Source: Arthrobacter cupressi (GTDB lineage: Bacteria > Actinomycetota > Actinomycetes > Actinomycetales > Micrococcaceae). Taken from it: a stretch of 64,000 bases of DNA. A model generated the notes under the pieces. The model did no database searches. It was not told the origin of the DNA and was given only the letters and a program-made list of their open reading frames with translations. A program made the position numbers and the translations under genes. The stretch covers positions 62,001 to 126,000 of the forward strand of contig NZ_FNEI01000009.1 in NCBI RefSeq assembly GCF_900099975.1. Reading direction: 5' to 3'. Shown here piece by piece: positions 8,238-16,654 of the stretch (position 1 is the first letter of the stretch; the number at the start of each line of letters is the position of its first letter).

Positions 8238-9422
8238 ATGACCACCGCAGAAGCACGGCCGGAACGGGAACGGCAGCTGAACTTTGCCGTCCACTGCGGC
8301 TTTGCCGTGCTGATCACCGCCTCACTCATCCGCTACGTGTTGAGGCACGGCCCGGGCGAGAACACCATGGTGCTGGTGCTCGCCGGCCTGCTGTGCGGGC
8401 TGTACGTCACCGCGGTGCGTTCCCAAGGCCCGTCCCGCACTGTGGCCACCTGGGTCCTAGTGGCCGTGTGGACGGCGCTGGTCATCCTCGCCCCGAGCTT
8501 CGCCTGGTGCGCCTTCGCCGTGTTCTTCGTGTGCCGTTCCGGCGTCCCGGCCCGGCAGGCTGCCGCAGCGACGGCGATCACGGCGCTGGGCACCGCTGCC
8601 GGCCTGTTCAAGCTGAGTGATTTCACGGACATCGCGGCGCTGCTCGGTCCACTCGCCGCGGCCCTGGTGCTCACCCTCGTGTACGAGCGGCTGGAAACGG
8701 CGCTGGCCCGGCAGGCCGCCCTCAACGGCGAACTCCGCGAAGCCCAGGCCCAGGCCGTCGCCGCCGAACGCGCCGCCGGAACCATGGCCGAACGCGAGCG
8801 CGTGGCCCGCGAAATCCACGACACCGTCACCCAGGGACTGGCCAGCACCGTGCTGCTCCTTGAAGCAGCGGACCGCAGGGAAGGCCTGAGCGCCGAGGTC
8901 CGGCAGGCCGCCGAGCAGCTGCGCCTCAACCTCGCCGAAACCCGCGGCCTCGTCCACGATCTCGCCACCGCCGATGCCCCCGAAGAGCCGCTCGAAACTG
9001 CCCTGGCCACGGCGGTACGCAAGCATGTCGCGGGAATGCGGGTCGCCGTCGTCGGGCAGCCCCGGGACCTTCCCGCAGACGTGCGGCACGCCCTGCTGCG
9101 GATCGCGCAAAGTGCGGCGGCGAACGTGCAGCAGCACGCACGGGCGCAGACGGCGAGCCTCACGCTGGGATTCCTCCCGGACTCCGTGACACTGGACATT
9201 TACGACGACGGCCTGGGCTTCGCGCCCGACGCCACCACAGCACACACGCGGGAAGGCGGGTACGGCCTACGCGCGATGCGCCAGCGGGTGGAACAGCTGG
9301 GCGGCACCTTCGCGGTGGAGTCCGCGCCCGGTGAAGGTACGGTGATCGGGGTGGAGATCCCGCTCCACCGCCCCGGAAATCCCGAACATCCCGCGCCGGG
9401 CGCCGAAGGAGGCCAGCCGTGA
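8238..9422 (+). CDS. NarL-type sensor histidine kinase, SenS-like
   Basis: A 394-residue membrane sensor kinase. Four or five hydrophobic segments fill residues 14-150, followed by a coiled linker (AREAQ-rich, 155-185). The HisKA_3 dimerisation box ERERVAREIHD has the phospho-acceptor His194, and the HATPase end has YDDGLGF and GGYGLRAMRQR. ATG 8238 is used; an in-frame ATG at 8181 would add 19 residues without clear family support. It overlaps the response regulator by 4 bases. Together with the divergent HbpS-like gene it resembles the haem/redox-sensing HbpS-SenS-SenR set. Confidence 0.88.
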   Translation: MTTAEARPERERQLNFAVHCGFAVLITASLIRYVLRHGPGENTMVLVLAGLLCGLYVTAVRSQGPSRTVATWVLVAVWTALVILAPSFAWCAFAVFFVCRSGVPARQAAAATAITALGTAAGLFKLSDFTDIAALLGPLAAALVLTLVYERLETALARQAALNGELREAQAQAVAAERAAGTMAERERVAREIHDTVTQGLASTVLLLEAADRREGLSAEVRQAAEQLRLNLAETRGLVHDLATADAPEEPLETALATAVRKHVAGMRVAVVGQPRDLPADVRHALLRIAQSAAANVQQHARAQTASLTLGFLPDSVTLDIYDDGLGFAPDATTAHTREGGYGLRAMRQRVEQLGGTFAVESAPGEGTVIGVEIPLHRPGNPEHPAPGAEGGQP

Positions 9423-10039
9423 TCACCGTGCTCCTGGTGGACGACCACCTGGTGGTGCGCAGCGGCCTGCGGGCCCTGCTCAGCACACAGCCGGACGTCG
9501 AGGTGGTGGCCGAGGCGTCCAGTGGCGAGGACGGAGTGACCGCGGCCCTGGAACACGGGCCGGACGTGGTGCTCATGGACTTGTCCATGGGGCCGGGGAT
9601 CGACGGCATCGAGGCGATCCGCCGGATCCGCGCCGCCCGGCCCACGCAGGCCGTGCTCGTGTTCACCACCTATGACTCGGATGCCGACATTGTGCGCGCG
9701 GTCGACGCCGGGGCCATGGGCTACCTGCTCAAAGACGCCGCCCCGGACGAAATCTTCACCGCCGTGCGCGGGGCATCCCGCGGTCAAAGCCACATGAGCG
9801 CACCCGTGGCCAGCCGGCTGTTCCAGCAGATGCGCAACCCGGACGAAGCCCTCACGCCGCGCGAGGCCGAACTGCTGACCCTGCTCACCGAGGGACTCTC
9901 CAACAAGGAGCTCGGCCGCAAACTCTTCATTTCCGAGGCCACGGTGAAGTCCCACCTCGCCCACATCTACGCCAAGCTCGGGGTGGATTCCCGCGCGGCG
10001 GCGATCGCCAAGGCCCTCCGGCGGGAAGGGACGAGGTAG
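9419..10039 (+). CDS. NarL/FixJ-type response regulator, SenR-like
   Basis: A 206-residue DNA-binding response regulator. The receiver domain (1-120) has the acidic pair D8-D9, the phospho-acceptor D54 in VVLMDLSM, and Lys in YLLKDA. The C-terminal LuxR-type helix-turn-helix (about 140-200) reads LTPREAELLTLLTEGLSNKE and ATVKSHLAHIYAKLGV. GTG start overlaps the kinase stop, so the two are coupled. The candidate target is the inverted repeat at 8137-8175. Confidence 0.92.
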   Translation: MITVLLVDDHLVVRSGLRALLSTQPDVEVVAEASSGEDGVTAALEHGPDVVLMDLSMGPGIDGIEAIRRIRAARPTQAVLVFTTYDSDADIVRAVDAGAMGYLLKDAAPDEIFTAVRGASRGQSHMSAPVASRLFQQMRNPDEALTPREAELLTLLTEGLSNKELGRKLFISEATVKSHLAHIYAKLGVDSRAAAIAKALRREGTR

Positions 10040-10213
10040 GGGCTCGTTTCGGGCTCCTCTGTCTCGGACCGCCGTCGTGGGGCACTTTGGTGGTCTGAAC
10101 CGGCGATCTGGGCCCAAACCCGCGGCGTGTCGTGTCGAACTGCCCCGCGACGGCAGCGCTCTCGGCATTGGTACCGGTCCTTACCGCCCCGTTACCCGCT
10201 CCCGCAGCTAACC

Positions 10214-11350
10214 TCACCAGTGCGCGCGCCAGTACTGCGGCGCCGACGGTGTTTTCTCCACCGCCTCGCCGAGTTCACGGGCGGCCAGCGCTGCCCAGTT
10301 CGGTTCGCGCAGGGCGGCGCGGGCGATCGAGACGCCGTCGGCCTGGCCGTTCACCAGCACCTGTTCCGCCTGCTGGGCCGTGGTGATCATCCCGACGGCG
10401 GTCACGAACGCGTCGTTGTCCACACCCCGCTCAGCCGCGTCAGCAGCGAGGGCCTTCTTGACGGCGTCCGCCAGCGCGATCTGGTAGCCAGGACCCACCG
10501 GCCCGCGGTAAGCGCCGATCCCGCCGCTGGACAGGTCGAAGACTGTCACCCCCAGCGAGCGCAGTTCCACGGACAGCAGCGCCGTCTCCTCGATGGTCCA
10601 GCCGCCGTCCACCCAGTCCGAACCTGAGAAGCGCACGCCCAACGGCTTCTCCGCCGGCCACACGGCACGGACCGCGGTAACGACTTCGCGCAGGTACCGG
10701 GTGCGGCCCTCGTACGAACCGCCGTACCCGTCCTCGCGGGAGTTCGTCAGCGGGGACAGGAACTGGTGGATCAGGTAACCGTGGGCGGCGTGGATCTGGA
10801 TGAAGTCGAAGCCCGCCTCGTCGGCGCGCCGTGCGGCGGCCGCCCACGCCCGGACGGAGTCCGCGATCTCCTCGACGGACAGCGGGCGCGGCTCGGCCAG
10901 TCCGTGCGCCGCAGTGGCCGACGGCGCCACGGTGACCCAGCCGCCGTCGCCGGCCGGGACGGAGCCGGTGAGTCCCTGCGAAACGAAGCGGGGCACGTTC
11001 CCGTAAGTGGAGGCCTTCGCTCCGGCGTGGGCCAGCTGAACGCCGGCCGCGGCGCCCTGGCTCTTGATGAAAGCGGTGATCGGCCGGAACGCCGCCACCT
11101 GCTCGTCGTTCCACAGGCCCAGGTCCTCGGGCGAGATGCGGCCTTCCGGCACCACTGCAGTGGCCTCCGCGATCACCATGCCAAAGCCGCCCGCAGCCCG
11201 TGCGCCCAGGTGGACCAGGTGCCAAGGCGTGGGCACGCCGTCACGCGCGTCGACCGAGTACATGCACATGGGGGCGAGGAAGGTCCGGTTGCGCAGCGCG
11301 AGCTGGCCGGACGGGGCGGAAAGGACGGCTTCGGAGAAAAGTGTGCTCAC
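10214..11350 (-). CDS. NADH:flavin oxidoreductase, old yellow enzyme (YqjM-like)
   Basis: A 378-residue FMN-dependent ene-reductase of the thermophilic-like/YqjM group. FLAPMCMYSV carries the Cys that tunes the flavin, QLAHAGAK and IQIHAAHGYLIHQFLSP hold the substrate-binding His pair, and the loop NSREDGYGGS is diagnostic. The start GTG 11348-11350 (STLFS) matches the usual N-terminus, although no strong ribosome site is visible. It is divergent from exonuclease III across 73 bp. Physiological substrate unknown; the family reduces activated alkenes, often in oxidative or xenobiotic stress. Confidence 0.9.
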   Translation of the reverse strand: MSTLFSEAVLSAPSGQLALRNRTFLAPMCMYSVDARDGVPTPWHLVHLGARAAGGFGMVIAEATAVVPEGRISPEDLGLWNDEQVAAFRPITAFIKSQGAAAGVQLAHAGAKASTYGNVPRFVSQGLTGSVPAGDGGWVTVAPSATAAHGLAEPRPLSVEEIADSVRAWAAAARRADEAGFDFIQIHAAHGYLIHQFLSPLTNSREDGYGGSYEGRTRYLREVVTAVRAVWPAEKPLGVRFSGSDWVDGGWTIEETALLSVELRSLGVTVFDLSSGGIGAYRGPVGPGYQIALADAVKKALAADAAERGVDNDAFVTAVGMITTAQQAEQVLVNGQADGVSIARAALREPNWAALAARELGEAVEKTPSAPQYWRAHW

Positions 11351-11423
11351 GTTGGAGGGCAACCGAAGAAGCAGGCAGGGTATTCCGCAGACCCACCTGC
11401 CCAAGTTCGGTAAGTTAGTGCCT

Positions 11424-12230
11424 GTGAAGATAGCTACCTGGAACGTGAACTCCCTCCGCGCCCGCGCCGACCGTGTCGAGGCCTGGCTGCAGCGCAGCGA
11501 TTGCGATGTCCTGGCCATCCAGGAAACCAAATGCAAGGACGACAACTTCCCCTGGGAGCTCTTCGAACGCATGGGCTACGAGGTGGCGCACTTCGGGCTG
11601 AGTCAGTGGAACGGCGTCGCCATCGCCTCCCGGGTGGGGCTCGACGACGTCGAACGCACCTTCCTCGACCAGCCCGCTTTCGGCAAGGCAGGCAAGGACC
11701 CGGTCCAGGAAGCACGCGCCATCGCCGCCACCTGCAACGGCATCCGTGTGTGGAGCCTCTACGTGCCCAATGGCCGCTCCCTGGATGACGAGCACATGCC
11801 CTACAAGCTCAAGTGGCTGGACACCCTCAAGGGCCACGCCGCCGGCTGGGTCACGGGGAACCCGGAAGGCCAGATCGCCCTCATGGGCGACTGGAACATC
11901 GCGCCCACCGACGAGGACGTCTGGGACATGGAGTTCTTCCTCCGCAACCGCATGACCCACGTCAGCGAACCCGAGCGGGCAGCGTTCCACGCATTCGAGG
12001 CCGCAGGTTTCACAGACGTCGTCCGCCCGTACACCCCCGGCCCCGGCGTTTACACCTACTGGGACTACACCCAGCTGCGCTTCCCCAAGAAGGAAGGCAT
12101 GAGGATTGACTTCGTCCTGGCCTCCCCCGCGCTGGCGGCCCGCGTCACCGGTGCGCAGATTGACCGGGAAGAGCGCAAGGGCAAGGGCGCGTCGGATCAC
12201 GCACCGGTGATTGTCGAGCTCGCGGACTAG
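11424..12230 (+). CDS. xth: Exodeoxyribonuclease III
   Basis: A 268-residue AP endonuclease/3'-5' exonuclease of base-excision repair. Family marks in order: KIATWNVNSLRAR at the start, AIQETKC with the metal-binding Glu, VWSLYVPNGR, GDWNIAPTDEDVWD with the catalytic Asp/Asn, and SDHAPVIVEL with the catalytic Asp-His at the end. GTG 11424 gives the standard length; a GTG two codons earlier is possible. It is a single gene, followed 68 bp later by an unrelated hypothetical. Confidence 0.95.
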   Translation: MKIATWNVNSLRARADRVEAWLQRSDCDVLAIQETKCKDDNFPWELFERMGYEVAHFGLSQWNGVAIASRVGLDDVERTFLDQPAFGKAGKDPVQEARAIAATCNGIRVWSLYVPNGRSLDDEHMPYKLKWLDTLKGHAAGWVTGNPEGQIALMGDWNIAPTDEDVWDMEFFLRNRMTHVSEPERAAFHAFEAAGFTDVVRPYTPGPGVYTYWDYTQLRFPKKEGMRIDFVLASPALAARVTGAQIDREERKGKGASDHAPVIVELAD

Positions 12231-12298
12231 CTGGAACCGCGGCCGGCGGATTTACTAGGACGCAGGAGCAGGCAACAGGCGAAGGAGGCGGGTCAGGC

Positions 12299-13165
12299 AT
12301 GAGCGAAGATTTCTACCGCGGCCAGGCGGGGCTCCCGTTTTCGTCTGCACTGCGCATCTACGAACCACTGGAGGCGTTCCCCGAGCGCCAGCGCGAGCAG
12401 CTCGAAGCCGGCGGTACCCGCTCGGGTTCCCGGGCCGCCGTCGAACACGCCGAACTCCTCGCCTCGCTCGGCAGGGTCACCCGTCCCGGGGGCGATCCCT
12501 TCCCGACCGGACGCACGGACATGGTCCGGGTGACGCGGGCGCCCGGCGAGAGCGGAAAGCACGACGCCGGACCCCTCCTTTACTGCCCCAGCCAGCTGGT
12601 GATCCGCGCGGGACTGGCGGCGAACGCCCTGATGGAAGGCATCCACGGTTCGCTCGCAGAACTGCTGATCCCGGTAGATCAGCGCGAAAAGCACCAAGTC
12701 AGGATCGACCGGATCAATGCCGGCCACGACTCCAAACGCGTGCACACCCGGGCCTCAACATGGGGTATCCCGTTCAGCTGGTTCTCGCTGTTCCAGGAGT
12801 CGGACCACAAAGAGGTGGTCGAGGGCAACGGGCGCATCCTGACGGTGCGGGTCTGGGTTCCGCTGACCGAGGCGCTGGAGCGGGCGCGCTTCGCCGTGGC
12901 CAACCTGGCCCTCGCGGCGCCGGACCTGGACATGCTGGACGACCTCACGCAGCTGACCGAGTGGCTGGAGATGTTCCACGTGGGCTCCATGGTGGAACTG
13001 GACTACGGTGCCGTGGCGGACAAGGTGTACCCGGACGAATCCCCGCTCGACGTACGGCTGGGCATCGAGTGCCTCGCCGAGGGTGACATGACGGGGGCCG
13101 CAGCGGCGTACCGGCGGCTGGCCTCGCGCTGGATCCCGATCCGCCAGCTCGCCCGGGCTTCCTAG
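12299..13165 (+). CDS. Conserved actinobacterial protein of unknown function
   Basis: A 288-residue soluble protein with no signal peptide or membrane segment. It has an Arg/Gly-rich N-terminal third, then WGIPFSWFSLFQESD and a long predicted helical C-terminus (TEALERARFAVANLALAAPDL, LTQLTEWLEMFHVG). It looks like a complete, well-translated gene: ATG with GAAGGAGG upstream and high-GC codon use throughout. I do not recognise a characterised family. Its neighbours (xth before, a convergent LacI regulator after) say nothing specific about its job. Confidence 0.75.
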   Translation: MSEDFYRGQAGLPFSSALRIYEPLEAFPERQREQLEAGGTRSGSRAAVEHAELLASLGRVTRPGGDPFPTGRTDMVRVTRAPGESGKHDAGPLLYCPSQLVIRAGLAANALMEGIHGSLAELLIPVDQREKHQVRIDRINAGHDSKRVHTRASTWGIPFSWFSLFQESDHKEVVEGNGRILTVRVWVPLTEALERARFAVANLALAAPDLDMLDDLTQLTEWLEMFHVGSMVELDYGAVADKVYPDESPLDVRLGIECLAEGDMTGAAAAYRRLASRWIPIRQLARAS

Positions 13166-13194
13166 CCCGGCAAGCAGCCGGGCCCTGTAACCGG

Positions 13195-14262
13195 TCAGGC
13201 AGCGGGCGGGTCAGCCGCAGGCGGGGCCGTCGTTTCCCGGACGATCAGATGGTGCCCGGCGGTTACCGATCGGACGGATCCGGATGTCCCGGCGAGCTCC
13301 TCGAGAAGCATCCGCGTGCCCAGCTGGCCTTGTTCGAGCGGGCTTTGCGCGATGGTGGTCAGGCCCATCGCCTCGGAGAACTCGTGGTTGTCGATACCGA
13401 TGACCGAGAGTTCCTCGGGCACGCGCACGCCACGCCGCCGGGCCTGCAGCATCGCGCCGATGGCCATCTCGTCCGAAGCGCAGAACAGGGCGGTGGGCTT
13501 CGGCCCGGGCTTGGACCAGAGCTCGTCGAAGCCGGCCTGCCCGCTGCTGACGGTGAAGTTGCCGAAAACGTCCCATTCGGGCGGCAGGGTGCAGCCGGCG
13601 TCCTTCATGGCCTTCATGAAGCCGTCCACCCGGAGCCGCGGAACGGCAAAGTTAAGGTCGGAATCGTCCTGGCCGTGGAGCAGCGCGATCCGGCGGTGCC
13701 CCAGCTTCAGCAGGTGCTCGGTGGCTTCGACTGAGGCCGCGAAGTCGTTGATCCCGATGCTCGGGCAGGCTTCCACCGGCCCGCCCACCACCACCAGCGG
13801 GATGTCGATCCGCTGGAGGTCCTCCACTTCCTCCGGGGTGAGGGACATGCAGAGCACCAGCAGGGCATCGATCTGCTTGTAGACCATCGTTTTGCTGAAG
13901 AGGCGTTCCCGGCTTCCGCTTTGCCCGCCGAGGTTGAACAGGGACAGGTTGTAGCCGTTGGCATGCAGTTCCCGGTCCACGCCCTCAATGGCCTTGAAGA
14001 AGAACCATCGGTCCACGTAGGGGGCCAGCACGCCCACGGTGCGGGTCCGTCCGGTAGCAAGCCCCGAGGCCGATGAGGAGGCGACGTAGCCCAGATCCCC
14101 CGCGATCTTGAGGATTTTCTCCCGGGTGGCCGCGGAAACCCGGGGTAATCCCCGGACCGCCCTGGAAACCGTGGCCGTCGAAACTCCGGCCGCCGCGGCG
14201 ACGTCTTCGATGCTTACACCGGCGTGCCCTCCCCGCTGGGACCGCTCGCTCGTCTTGGCCAA
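13195..14262 (-). CDS. LacI-family transcriptional regulator
   Basis: A 355-residue repressor. The N-terminal headpiece reads VSIEDVAAAAGVSTATVSRAVRG (about residues 16-38), followed by the hinge and a periplasmic-binding-protein-like effector domain (about 75-345). TTG 14260-14262 is chosen because AGGAGAGGG lies 5 bases upstream; a GTG at 14286 is an alternative. It sits downstream of, and is transcribed in the same direction as, the sugar ABC transporter. A LacI-type operator (18025-18038) lies before the binding-protein gene, so it very likely controls sugar uptake here. Confidence 0.9.
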   Translation of the reverse strand: MAKTSERSQRGGHAGVSIEDVAAAAGVSTATVSRAVRGLPRVSAATREKILKIAGDLGYVASSSASGLATGRTRTVGVLAPYVDRWFFFKAIEGVDRELHANGYNLSLFNLGGQSGSRERLFSKTMVYKQIDALLVLCMSLTPEEVEDLQRIDIPLVVVGGPVEACPSIGINDFAASVEATEHLLKLGHRRIALLHGQDDSDLNFAVPRLRVDGFMKAMKDAGCTLPPEWDVFGNFTVSSGQAGFDELWSKPGPKPTALFCASDEMAIGAMLQARRRGVRVPEELSVIGIDNHEFSEAMGLTTIAQSPLEQGQLGTRMLLEELAGTSGSVRSVTAGHHLIVRETTAPPAADPPAA

Positions 14263-14373
14263 TGAAACCCTCTCCTGAGACCGCACGAAGGCGGGACTTC
14301 CCTGCCGAGGGCCGCTATGCAGTTTATCCCCCCGGCGGGCTTTCCCTGATTCCGTGCTCTATTACTGCTCCCG

Positions 14374-14670
14374 CTAGTGGAGCCGCCGTCCGGTCCGCGC
14401 GGGCAGCCGCCGGCGCAGGCGCACCAGCCCCCACAGGGCCAACACGGAGGCGAGGAGCCCCAAGGCCCAGCCGAGGGCCGGTTGGGCGGTGAGTTCCATC
14501 CAGATCGTGGTCGCAAGCAGCACCAAGGTCCAGAAGGCGAGGAATCCGATCAGGATGTCCAGGTCCTCCCCCGAGCGGACCTTGCGCCGCGCGTGGATGT
14601 CGTTGCGGGCGGAGCTCCCGACGGCGGGGCTGCCGCCGTCGGGAGTTCCGGAGCGTCCGGAACGGCTCAT
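14374..14670 (-). CDS. Small two-helix membrane protein of the sugar transporter operon
   Basis: A 98-residue protein whose ATG overlaps the permease stop by 4 bases, so it is translationally coupled to the ABC transporter. Residues 1-38 are polar and charged; two hydrophobic helices follow (about 40-57, IGFLAFWTLVLLATTIW; and 66-84), with an Arg-rich tail. Small membrane proteins at this operon position occur in Arthrobacter sugar importer loci, but none that I can name. No function is assigned. Confidence 0.7.
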   Translation of the reverse strand: MSRSGRSGTPDGGSPAVGSSARNDIHARRKVRSGEDLDILIGFLAFWTLVLLATTIWMELTAQPALGWALGLLASVLALWGLVRLRRRLPARTGRRLH

Positions 14671-15551
14671 TTGACCGCGCCCGCGGTCAGACCCGCGACG
14701 ATCTTGCGCTGGAAGATCAGCACCAGGATCACCAGCGGGATGGTCACCACGGTTCCGGCGGCCATGACCGCCGTGTACGGTTCCTGGTGCGGCTGGGCGC
14801 CGGCGAAGGAAGCGATGGCCACGGTGACCGTCTTGGTCGCGTCCACCGACAGCTGGCTGGCGATCAGGAATTCGTTCCAGGCACCGATGAACGTCAGGAT
14901 CGCGGTCGTGAACGTTGCCGGGGCCGCGAGGGGCAGGATCACCTTGCGGAAAGCCTGGCCCTGGGTGCAGCCGTCGATGCGCGCCGATTCCTCAAGCTCC
15001 CACGGCATTTCGCGGAAGAAGGAGGTCAGCGTGTAAACGGTCAGCGGCAGTGAGAAGGAGATGCTCGGGATGATCAGGGCCTGGTAGGACCCGAACCAAC
15101 CGATGTTCGTGAACAGCTGGAACAGCGGGGTGATAAGGGCAACGCCGGGGAACATGGAGGCGCCCAGGATGAATCCGAGGACCAGGCTCTTGCCGCTGAA
15201 CTTCAGCCGGGCCAGCGCGTAGGCGGCGAAGACGCCCACGATGAGGGAAATGATCGTCGTGACTCCGGCGACCACGAGGCTGTTCAGCAGGTTCCGGGCG
15301 AAGTGGTTGCCACGGGATTCGTCGAACACCGTAATGAAGTTGTCGAAGGTGACGTGGGTAAAGAACGGCGTCGGATCGAAGGTGAAGCCGACGTCGCGGA
15401 AGGCGGTGACGATCATCCAGTAGAACGGTGCCAGGCACCAGATGAGGATGATCACGGCCTGGATGTAGGTGCGGGCGGGGGCCCAGTCGAATGCCCGACG
15501 GCGGGCGGGAGCTTCGGCGTGCCGGGCAGCAGTGGCGGTTGCGGTGCTCAT
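14667..15551 (-). CDS. Carbohydrate ABC transporter permease (MalG-type)
   Basis: A 294-residue inner-membrane permease with six predicted helices. The EAA loop, which docks the ATPase, is seen in MPWELEESARIDGCTQGQAF. The C-terminus ends IFQRKIVAGLTAGAVK, typical of the MalG/ThuG group. ATG 15549-15551 begins 4 bp after the partner permease stop. It forms the channel with the next gene; no ATPase gene is present, so a shared MsiK/UgpC-type ATPase encoded elsewhere is expected. Confidence 0.92.
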   Translation of the reverse strand: MSTATATAARHAEAPARRRAFDWAPARTYIQAVIILIWCLAPFYWMIVTAFRDVGFTFDPTPFFTHVTFDNFITVFDESRGNHFARNLLNSLVVAGVTTIISLIVGVFAAYALARLKFSGKSLVLGFILGASMFPGVALITPLFQLFTNIGWFGSYQALIIPSISFSLPLTVYTLTSFFREMPWELEESARIDGCTQGQAFRKVILPLAAPATFTTAILTFIGAWNEFLIASQLSVDATKTVTVAIASFAGAQPHQEPYTAVMAAGTVVTIPLVILVLIFQRKIVAGLTAGAVK

Positions 15552-15555
15552 GTCG

Positions 15556-16575
15556 TCACTTCTTTCCGGTTGTTGCGGCATCCACGGCATTCGCGCCGAG
15601 GAAGCGGACGAAGATGAACGCGACGAGGAAGATCACCAGGAAGGTGATGGTGGACAGCGCCGAGGCACTGTTTAGGCCTTGCCTGATCTGTTCGACCACC
15701 AGGATCGAGAGCGTGGTGGTGTTGTTCGCACCACCGGTCATGATCGCGGGCAGGTCGTACATGCGCAGAACATCCAGGGTGCGGAACAGGATCGCGACCA
15801 TGAGGGCGGGCTTGACCAGGGGAAGCGTGATCTGCGTGAAGCGCTGCCAGGCCGAGGCGCCGTCCACCTTTGCCGCTTCGTAGACCTCGTCCGGGATCAG
15901 CTGCAGGCCGGCCAGGATCAACAGGGCCATGAAGGGGGTGGTCTTCCAGACGTCCGAGATGATGATGGCCCACTTTGCCGGCCATTCCGAACCGGTCCAG
16001 AGGATCTGGGTTCCGAAGAGCTTGTTCACGATGCCTTCGAAGGCAAACATGAAGAAGAACAGCTTCGCGGTCACGGCGGTGGGGATGGCCCACGGCACCA
16101 GCACGGAGGCCCGGACCAGGGCGCGGCCGCGGAAGGCGCGGGCCATGATCACGGCCATCCAGAAGCCGAGCACGGTTTCCAGGGCGACGGTGACGATCGT
16201 GAAGAAGAACGTGGTGCCCATGGCGTCCCAGAACTGGGCACCGAGGGTACCCGGCGGGCACGGGCCAAGGGCGGGGCCGGAACCACACTGCTGCAGCAGC
16301 CAGTGGGTGTAGTTGTCCAGGCCGGCGAAGCCGCCTTCGGCGAAGAACCCGGTGGCCGGGTCAAGGCCGGCGTCCTTCTGGAAGGACATGATGATGGCGT
16401 TGATGATCGGGTAGACGATGACTACCCCGAGCAGGATGAGCGTGGGCAATATCAGGGTGTAGGCCCAGCGGCCCTGCGTGACCTGGCGGCGGTCAGCGCT
16501 TTCCTTGCCAGGCATATGGTGCGTGCCGGCCAGCGCGTCCTTGGCACTGGTCGGTGTGGGCGCCTCGGTAGACAT
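15556..16575 (-). CDS. Carbohydrate ABC transporter permease (MalF-type)
   Basis: A 339-residue permease: polar N-terminus, first helix at about 38-60, then a long extracytoplasmic loop (about 65-115) with two cysteines (QQCGSGPALGPC), then the core helices. The EAA docking loop reads LIPDEVYEAAKVDGASAWQRF. It pairs with the MalG-type protein. The length and loop match the trehalose/maltose LpqY-SugABC and ThuEFG group of actinobacterial importers, but the sugar cannot be named from sequence. Confidence 0.92.
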   Translation of the reverse strand: MSTEAPTPTSAKDALAGTHHMPGKESADRRQVTQGRWAYTLILPTLILLGVVIVYPIINAIIMSFQKDAGLDPATGFFAEGGFAGLDNYTHWLLQQCGSGPALGPCPPGTLGAQFWDAMGTTFFFTIVTVALETVLGFWMAVIMARAFRGRALVRASVLVPWAIPTAVTAKLFFFMFAFEGIVNKLFGTQILWTGSEWPAKWAIIISDVWKTTPFMALLILAGLQLIPDEVYEAAKVDGASAWQRFTQITLPLVKPALMVAILFRTLDVLRMYDLPAIMTGGANNTTTLSILVVEQIRQGLNSASALSTITFLVIFLVAFIFVRFLGANAVDAATTGKK

Positions 16576-16654
16576 GATGACTCCTGTTCTCCCCTTCCTT
16601 GGGGAAGCCGGGGAACCGCCGCCTGGCGGCGGCTCCCCGGCTGATTAAGGACCG

